A stretch of 64,000 nt of DNA, from the NCBI RefSeq assembly GCF_963678635.1, contig NC_087069.1, positions 43,970,688 through 44,034,687 of the forward strand, read 5' to 3'. The notes below the pieces were generated by a model that saw only the letters and a list, made by a program, of their open reading frames with translations, ran no database searches and was not told where the DNA came from. This document shows, piece after piece, positions 58,204 to 64,000 of this stretch. Positions within the stretch are counted from its first letter, which is position 1; every line of letters begins with the position of its first letter. The position numbers and the translations under genes were made by a program. Origin of the DNA: Symsagittifera roscoffensis. Taxonomy: Eukaryota; Xenacoelomorpha; Acoela; Convolutidae.

Positions 58204-61200
58204 GAAGATAAAAAAATATCAACAAAATTCATTAATTCACCACAATTACCCGAAACAATTCCAAATGAAAAACAACAAAAATCTCCAATATAATTAATTC
58301 TAAAAAAAAACAACAGATTGCAAGTTGGAAGAAAAAAATTTAGTACCCGAAACAAAAAAAAATCACAACAAAAAAGATCATTTCGATTTAGAAATCAACC
58401 AAGAAAATATTCCAAATTTATTAATTCACAGTCTAAATTATTAAAGAAAGTAGTATTCCAGCAGCCCTCTGATTATTTAACACATTCAATAAAACTTTAA
58501 AAATTGCGTAGCAATTATAACCATTTTCTTTTTCAGAACTAAAATAGTTCAAAACCAACCAAACAAATCCTTTGATATCATCTCATCTTTAGTTCAAATA
58601 CCACCGCTAATATTAGCCGATATGTTTCTAACTTGAACTAGATCTATAACCAGAACTCCAAGAACTCCAGGTCAGAAATGAACACTACTTTCATAATTGA
58701 CAATTTAAATGAATATCGTATAGAAGTTACAACCTTCTTCTATCAATTAATACAATAAAAAGAACAATTTTGTCTCAATTTATACCCCAAATATAACCAA
58801 AAGGATAAAAATAAATAAGCCTAAGGGTAAAAGTCAACCTGATCACTTAGTCTGAAGACACTCTAACTATCAAAACTCCTTAATTACTCAACAAAAAAAA
58901 TCAGAAAGTTAATACCTAAACACCCAGACATCCCTTCACCAAAAACTCTTCATATTCAACCAACTTGTCACAATTCAACAAAAAATCCGTCCGCACTCGA
59001 TGTGAACTCCATAAGAAAAAAAAATCTCTTTTCAAATTCTTTTTTCAGACTCAGTTAAACAAAATCTTTTAAAAAATCATTTTAAATTTTCTTTCAATTT
59101 TTTTCAAAATTTTTCATTTCGTATGTTTTTTTCATTACCAATTTTTAGAATTCATAATCCTCATTTTTTTACTTTATACAAGTTTTTCCCCACACAAACC
59201 TATTTTTTTCTCTACAAAAGTATTGACCACCTAATCAGGCACGATACTGAACAATTTCATATATTTTACGAAGCTTTTTAAGAAGAAAAGACATTTTCAT
59301 TATTTTTCGTAACTTTTCTCACTTTATTAACTTTTATAATTTTGAGACTCTTCAAAAGTATGCAGAGAGCAACCATCGTTTTTGTACTAGCAACGTTTTT
59401 ACTCATCATTATTGCTGAAAAAGTTTCATAAAGAGCACAAAGTTAAACTTCAGTATTACAAAATTAAATATACAACAAATTTGAAAATGGCTTATCCAAA
59501 CCCTATTAAGAACTACCAACCCACCCCAAGACCCCCAAACAACTCTTAAATCTAGTCAAACAAATCAACCCCAAGCATCTACTCATATATCATATGTAGA
59601 AACCCCAACGCCTTTGAAGAAAAACACGCATCATTATCAGAACTATTGATACCAGCCATCCGTCAAGCAACCCTAAGTGAACCCCAATAAGAACCAAACT
59701 ATAGCATTTACCCCTCAATTCAACAGGACCTTAGCCGATCAGGACATTTGAGCCAAAACCAAATTCTAACAACCACATTAGAACGACAAGTTATTCACCC
59801 ACGCAAAAGAACTCTAACAACACCAAGAGTTCAATTCAATATACCATCAACACCATCATCAGCCCCTCTAGATCTTTCCCGTAGTGCAATACGAAGTACC
59901 TTCCCCCTACCGCTTCATTTCACTCCAAACAAAATACCACAAATCTTCCGTCAGATTAGTTAGGTTCAACGCTTACTTCTGAACAATTTCGTGAAAATCT
60001 TTTCGATGAACCACTCCATCACAAAGACTTCCGCATTGGATGAACCAAACAATTTCTCAAGGCAAAACTAACCTTGTAAACAATCCAAGAGAAATTTTTT
60101 CAGATACCCCCTTATCATAACCAGAACTTTCCGAGTCAATTAGACGACAGATACCGTGAACTTTACGCTTAGATTAGATCTCCTTTGAAACACCCACTCC
60201 ATTGTTTGGCCAATACCTCGATAGTGATCGACTCCGTAAATGGGGCACTAAACAGATTACAATAAAGACACAATGTATGTTCACAAAGACATTCAAGAAC
60301 ATAATATTCAAAAACTTTCATACTCTCAAATTTGAAAAAACGGTAAAATGAAACAGTTTAGTACATCATCCATAACCGTTGTCACCGCCAAACATCACCG
60401 CTCAATCCCTACCCACAACTTCCATCACAACAGAACTTAAAAGTAAATACGACAGATATACAAAAAAGATCATAGGTTACATAACATTTCAAAATAACTT
60501 TTCAGGACTCTAGTACACATGCTTTAATTAATAGTTTTCTCAAAAAAAACCTTTCTTTTTTGGTACACATTTAACCATAAATCAAAAAACCGGACCACAA
60601 GATCTCCTTGTTGAACATTATAATTGTGAAGATCACCAAGAAAAAGCGCTACATAAACATGGAATTAACCAGAAATCACAGTGTGAATCTGAACCATAAG
60701 TTATTCAACCAAAAGGAACATTCTCTGAAAAGAAAAAGTTTCTTGTTAATATTTTTCAAATTGAAACATAAATAGACTCGATAATGAACATTTTCATAAA
60801 AGGAACATAAAAAGACTACTGTATTTTGACTCCGAAGATTGTAGAAAAGACTTCAAACGTTTGAAGATAGTTAAAATTAAGACAAAAATCAAAATATAGT
60901 AAAATTTTAAGTTTTCCCAGAGTCTTCACATCAAGCAAATCTGAACACCACCAAGTTCAAATCCAATTAGACGATGAACTTCCTTGTCACGGTGCAAATG
61001 GAAACCTAATCCATGAAATGCATGATAAGCATTGGATACCACACATTGGAAAAAATAATCGATCAAACTGTAAAGCAGACGCAAAAAGTTCAGGTTACCA
61101 AGAAATATTGTTTTTCGATTCGAAAAATCAAAAAGAAAAAAAAATTTTTAAACGAGACCTAAAAGACGACACTATACTATATCAAGGAAATTGCTTACCT

Positions 61201-62049
61201 TAACAAAAATATCCAAGATATTGTGATCTCACTACACGCACGCAGGCAGCAACCACTTTACAAAAATACACGGTATAGAAAATGAATTAACACGTTTTCA
61301 AATTAACTGTTGTAGGATAAGTGGAAGATTCATGACAATGACCCTAACAACAACGCACAACTAACCGAAAATTTTTCTTTCTCAAAACAGAGTATTTTTT
61401 TCACCTTGGTAGTAATAATAAAAAAAATTGACCAATTGATGGACCACGCACTAACGAACACGAAAGCTTACGAACCAATTTTCAGTAAATTTGATCCTTT
61501 TGCACTCACACTTAATTTTTTAACACCGAAGTAAAAAGAGATAATAATTGTTCACATGAAGTTATGTTGAAAACTAAACTAACTCACACTTACGCTTATA
61601 AGTTCTTCCAACGACACTATCTTCACAGTTCGCCATCTCGTTCTCCACATCATCGCTTCAAGTTCATTAACTCTAAATACACATCTCTTTTTTTTTCCAA
61701 TTTTCAGATAATGTATTAAGTCCACTAACTTACTCGGCATCCTCCGTAACTACGACCCTGTCAGTCAGATGTACATCTTTTGGCACTTAACTAACAACTT
61801 CCCGCTCGAAGGCTCCCGCCCCATCTTTATCTCGCATGAATACATACAACCCATCAAAATAGCCCGAGTATAAATTGTTCATAGTTTTAATGATAACCAT
61901 AATTTTAACAATCTCATACAAAGTTCTTACCACGAGTTTTTAGCTGCCACTGAAGAAATCAATATCATCAGAGCGCTTGAACTTTTTGGCCACTGCTTGG
62001 CACTAAAAACATAATCCGCATGCTTGCCAAGCTTTTCAAAAACTCCGAC
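58204..62049 (+). pseudogene. 3' region of unknown function, copy 2
   Basis: Duplicate of 50873-54719. Small differences: an extra T at about 59305 breaks the two-span hydrophobic frame that is open in copy 1, while the basic frame at 58318-58500 is opened by a CGCAAG to TGCAAG type change. The Pro/Ser-rich frame (59748-59963) is unchanged. Confidence 0.4.
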
Positions 62050-63637
62050 ACTAATAAAACTAATTTTACCCATGGAGTTTTTCCCGATCCACAACCGTCG
62101 TCATCAACCCGTTCAAATAAAACCCCCACCCTTATTACATGTAATTTTCACCATTTCTTTTAGATTTCACCAGTCATTCATCTAAAAGAATAAGGAAAAA
62201 AACAAAAAAAAACAAACTCTATTGGAACTTTTCAATTTTTAATCTAACTATGAGACCTAAATTATAACAGTGAAATAAACTCAATACAAAAGCAATAAAA
62301 ATCATAAAATTGCTGTAATTTCAGTGTACGAAGAAATGAGTTATTATTAAAGTAATTTAATGTTAATAACCTTTTTTTGTATGCATTTTTTAAAATAAAT
62401 ATTCATTTTCTAAAATCACTTGGCAACAATTCATGCAGTCTTCCACCCCAATCGAGTAACTCGCCACCGTAAAATTGTTTAATTCTACGGTGAATTTATA
62501 ATTTTACGAACTAACTGATAACAACTTCAACTTGCTTTCACGCACTTTCACAACTTTCCCTCAACCCGGTTGGAAGGATTTATATTAAAGCTTGAGATAA
62601 CCAACGTAGTCTACTAATGTCACAGAACCAACCGAGTGTTTGAGAATTTCTCAGGGTACCCACACTAGAGTAAACCTATATTAAAACTGGATAAGTTATT
62701 CTTTTGAAACTTGCTTTAAAATTTTATCAAAACCACTTGAAAAACAAAAAAATCAAAAAAAAACACACAAAACACAACAATATGTTTTTGAACAAAGGAC
62801 ACAACCAAAAAAAAGAGAAAAACACCTGATAATGAAGAACAAAATGTTGAACACGAAAAGAGACTCTGCTCACATAGACGGTGAAATTATAATCCCGCAG
62901 CTGGCCTAACCCACCAGTATAGGACGTTTTGAGCAACTCTTTAGCCAGCCTCACTATCCGCGCTACATCACGCTTAAGACATGCTTTCCTTATTTTTGAC
63001 GAGAAAAGCTCTAGGGTGAGCAACTCTTTAAAAAACCAAAACTAAGCAATCATAACTAAAACTGATCTCACTAACAAGATGCAGATATAAATACAGAATC
63101 TAAGAAGCTTTCTTAGAGCAAACGAAACGAGCAGCAAAGGGAGATTAAACTAGTTGACATTTTGACTCTGGAATGGCAAATCAATTTTTTTGTTGCCGTA
63201 GTTACAACCAACATCGCTGCGAAGGTACCTGCGAAGGTACGCTGTGAACAAAATCAACGGCCAAATCGATGTTGAGCTCACATAAGAATCCTCTGTAACA
63301 GAGATGTCAAATGCCAGCTCACTATTCCATGATTAGTTGAGAATGCTTGTAGTCTTTTTCTACTTAATGAAATCAACACATCATTGTACAGTTCTGAAAA
63401 CTCGACACGATCACTCAATCCGACTTGGATACATGAAACCTACTTCTGAAGTACGAACAATTGTACCGCTTCTTTCTCTACGAAGACATCTACTCCACAA
63501 CACGAGCAATTGTTTCTTTCTCATCTTTCACGCAACTACTGCTTCAAAAGAATCTACTCCAAAGACTCAAAATTTTCTCCATCCATTCTTCACAACAACA
63601 AACATTAAACTTAAAAAAATTCCAAAACCTTGATGGG
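62050..63637 (+). other. Unique 3' segment up to the 3' LTR
   Basis: Single-copy sequence between the second pol-3' unit and the LTR. A minus-strand frame at 62727-63023 (KIRKACLKRDVARIVRLAKE, then LLKTSYTGGLGQL) lies in a local G+C-richer stretch but has no ATG. Plus-strand frames at 63337-63700 cross the LTR boundary and are unsupported. A weak purine tract (GATGGG) abuts the LTR. Confidence 0.4.
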
Positions 63638-64000
63638 TGGAACCAGTTCAAAACAAGTATTCAGTTTATCCTATTATATTTTGGTAAACAACCTCTGTAA
63701 AATACTTAGAACTAACACATCATGATCCATAACAAACACTTACAATGTTTTGTAGGGCTGAAACTGTTCATAAATTCAGGCAGAACAGAATAAGTTTAAC
63801 TTAGCTAATTGTTGCCCTTCTCAATAACAGTTCTCAATATCTAACCTCCCAAATACCAGTATACACCAGATCTAGTGAGACTAGGAGATATAAGAGTAAG
63901 ATTAAGATCGGTATTAGACTGAGAAGTTGCACGAATCTATCCGGCCGAAAATAAGATCGAACAGGCGTCACGAACAGACGGTGTACCTTATCTGAAGTTA
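63638..64000 (+). repeat. 3' LTR (truncated by window end)
   Basis: Begins TGGAACCAGTTCAAAACAAG and matches the 5' LTR to its position 36624. About 35 bp should remain beyond the window. Differences from the 5' LTR are frequent, so the insertion is old. Confidence 0.8.

Larger units (their letters stand above)
54720..62049 (+). repeat. pol-to-3'-end tandem unit, copy 2
   Basis: Near-identical to 47367-54719; differences are single bases (for example AGGCATACA versus AGGGATACA in RT, GTAGGGC...CGTACT versus CATACT) and short indels. The join CTCCGACTC/TTTGGGAC shows no meaningful homology. Ends where CTCCGAC is followed by ACTAATAAAAC, the unduplicated continuation. Confidence 0.9.
36269..64000 (+). 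mobile_element. Giant degenerate Ty3/gypsy LTR retrotransposon with internal tandem duplications
   Basis: Two directly repeated LTRs enclose about 27 kb with gag, protease, reverse transcriptase, RNase H and integrase remnants in Ty3/gypsy order, plus a further 3' region. Length is about three times that of a typical element because of tandem duplications: four leader-gag units, two protease units, two pol-3' units. The plus strand is strikingly A- and C-rich and G-poor compared with the DNA to the left. All genes carry stops and frameshifts; it cannot code for functional proteins. The 3' end lies beyond the window. Confidence 0.85.

Noticed and set aside
62727-63023. tRNA or structured RNA in the G+C-richer patch
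   Set aside because: No cloverleaf, A/B box pair or T-loop could be fitted; the patch also has short direct repeats (GAGCAACTCTTTA) that explain its look.

Overview
This is an AT-rich (by eye about 70% A+T), intron-bearing eukaryotic window. Coding sequence comes as short exon-sized pieces bounded by TTTCAG-like acceptors and GTAAG donors, with no prokaryotic operon structure. Extracellular modules (thrombospondin-type, possible fibronectin III), C2H2 zinc fingers and a decayed Ty3/gypsy LTR element point to an animal. The short TTTCAG acceptors are compatible with a nematode, but the species cannot be fixed from the sequence.

1-26 kb: an old direct segmental duplication. Block D1 (about 1.3-9.4 kb) recurs as D2 (about 9.5-16.4 kb) and partly as D3 (about 21.6-26.2 kb). 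D1 holds exons of a secreted or extracellular gene on the + strand (W-x-x-W / Cys TSP1-like exon, then three more exon candidates) and minus-strand exons (FnIII-like, a Cys-rich exon with a hydrophobic segment, a conserved terminal exon, and a small gene here called family X). Most copies carry stops or frameshifts. Inside D2 a 1,653-bp segment is duplicated head to tail with no difference seen.

16-35 kb: a large diverged inverted repeat (left arm about 17.2-20.9 kb, right arm about 26.5-30.9 kb) around a 5.6-kb spacer. Each arm has a divergent gene pair: an outward C2H2 zinc-finger gene and an inward small gene, separated by a promoter rich in TGACGTCA and CCAAT boxes. The arms have decayed reciprocally: the zinc-finger gene is better preserved on the right, the inward gene on the left. 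A coiled-coil gene family flanks the palindrome in direct orientation (16.7-17.2 and 31.9-33.2 kb). Between 21 and 25.8 kb lie three small minus-strand reading frames, one with a duplicated 5' region.

36.27 kb to the window end: one very long, dead Ty3/gypsy LTR retrotransposon. Its 391-bp 5' LTR matches a 3' LTR that runs off the window. The interior is expanded by tandem duplication: four leader-gag units of 1.9-2.3 kb, two protease-region units of 310 bp, and two pol-to-3'-end units of about 7.35 kb. Repeat copies are nearly identical and share the same inactivating lesions, whereas the LTRs differ at very roughly one site in seven. The element therefore appears to have died first and been amplified as DNA later (or been duplicated in assembly). 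No tRNA, rRNA or CRISPR array was seen.
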